Shown here piece after piece: positions 14,977 through 15,316 of a stretch of DNA of 15,316 bases; position 1 is the stretch's first letter; each line of letters opens with the position of its first letter. A program made the translations under genes and the position numbers. Under the pieces are notes generated by a model that was not told the origin of the DNA, searched no databases, and was given only the letters and a program-made list of their open reading frames with translations. This DNA is from Planctomycetota bacterium (GTDB lineage: Bacteria > Planctomycetota > Phycisphaerae > Sedimentisphaerales > Anaerobacaceae): contig JABMRO010000018.1 in the NCBI GenBank assembly GCA_013202635.1, forward strand, positions 1-15,316, written 5' to 3'.

Positions 14977-15316
14977 TTGGTTTTAATCTCCTCAAGAAAA
15001 GCCTCGACAGAAGGTTGGGCACTGTTTTTTCCGAATTCAATAGCTTTTTCCATCTGCTGGTTTATGTTCTGTTCAATAGCTTCTATGTCCTGATCCGTGC
15101 AGTGGGCATGTTCAATCAGATTACTGCGTGCGATTTTGATTGGATCCCGGGCCCGGTAATATTCCAGGCGCTCTTTAGGCATATAAGTTCCCGGATCATT
15201 AACATGATGACCGCTATGCCGATAGGTTTTGGCTTCCAGCAGCACCGGCCCTTTACCTAAGCGGCAGGTGTCCACGGCTTCACACGTCTTTTCATACACC
15301 GCCAACACGTCATTGC
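14973..15316 (-). CDS. 2-oxoacid/acetoin dehydrogenase E1 alpha subunit, C-terminal part (partial)
   Basis: The reading frame is open to the window edge and begins mid-protein with NDVLAVYEK, a typical E1-alpha segment following the ThDP-binding half. The conserved TYRxxGHHVNDPGTY stretch forms the phosphorylation-loop region of this family (seen here as AKTYRHSGHHVNDPGTYMP). About 114 of an expected 320-360 residues are present; the ThDP motif (GDG...NN) lies outside the window. The ORF start that could be read at GTG 15308 is only an internal codon. It is the most upstream gene visible in the operon, so the operon's promoter is outside the window. Confidence 0.9.
   Translation of the reverse strand, partial: NDVLAVYEKTCEAVDTCRLGKGPVLLEAKTYRHSGHHVNDPGTYMPKERLEYYRARDPIKIARSNLIEHAHCTDQDIEAIEQNINQQMEKAIEFGKNSAQPSVEAFLEEIKTN

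Noticed and set aside
1..15316. Insertion sequences, integrases, tRNA or rRNA genes, attachment sites
   Set aside because: None was recognised on either strand: no transposase-like frame, no terminal inverted repeats and no tRNA-like cloverleaf noticed by eye.

Overview
The window looks like part of a Planctomycetota genome, most likely a Phycisphaerae/Sedimentisphaerales-type anaerobic polysaccharide degrader. The reasons are a type IV prepilin-like protein with an H-X9-DG motif, very large secreted FG-GAP/VCBS propeller proteins, a LamG protein with repeated TYYWR(I/V)DE modules, and mostly Shine-Dalgarno-led genes. Lentisphaerota or Verrucomicrobiota remain possible. This is a family-level impression and no marker gene is present.

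Layout. Positions 35-910 (+) encode the only plus-strand gene, the prepilin-like H-X9-DG protein. It converges on a minus-strand LamG protein (1162-3360), and each gene has a candidate intrinsic terminator in the gap. A 305-base AT-rich spacer with a candidate promoter separates the LamG gene from two large secreted double-propeller proteins (3666-5933 and 5964-9350). These two lie 30 bases apart and are probably co-transcribed. Upstream on the same strand, 9529-15316 is a tight run of minus-strand metabolic genes. In transcription order they are: the E1-alpha C-terminus (cut by the window edge), E1-beta, an MFS permease, E2 with one lipoyl domain, a truncated HAD phosphatase, a small transaldolase, a 39-residue secreted-peptide ORF, and a TIM-barrel sugar isomerase/epimerase. 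Several junctions overlap or nearly touch, so this reads as one operon. No E3 (lipoamide dehydrogenase) and no sugar kinase is in view.

Working model (inference). The secreted LamG and propeller proteins bind or cleave an external glycan. The permease imports the released sugar or acid, the isomerase and transaldolase cut it, and the dedicated 2-oxoacid/acetoin-type dehydrogenase complex oxidises a C2-C4 product to an acyl-CoA. The substrate is unknown.

The most notable points are: (i) a complete seven-bladed propeller shared by the two large proteins but placed first in one and second in the other; (ii) histidines before the calcium loops of those propellers, which suggest a metal or catalytic centre; (iii) an unrecognised C-terminal domain of about 380 residues on the larger one; (iv) a transaldolase with an altered active-site loop; and (v) two short ORFs that look like gene remnants inside the operon.
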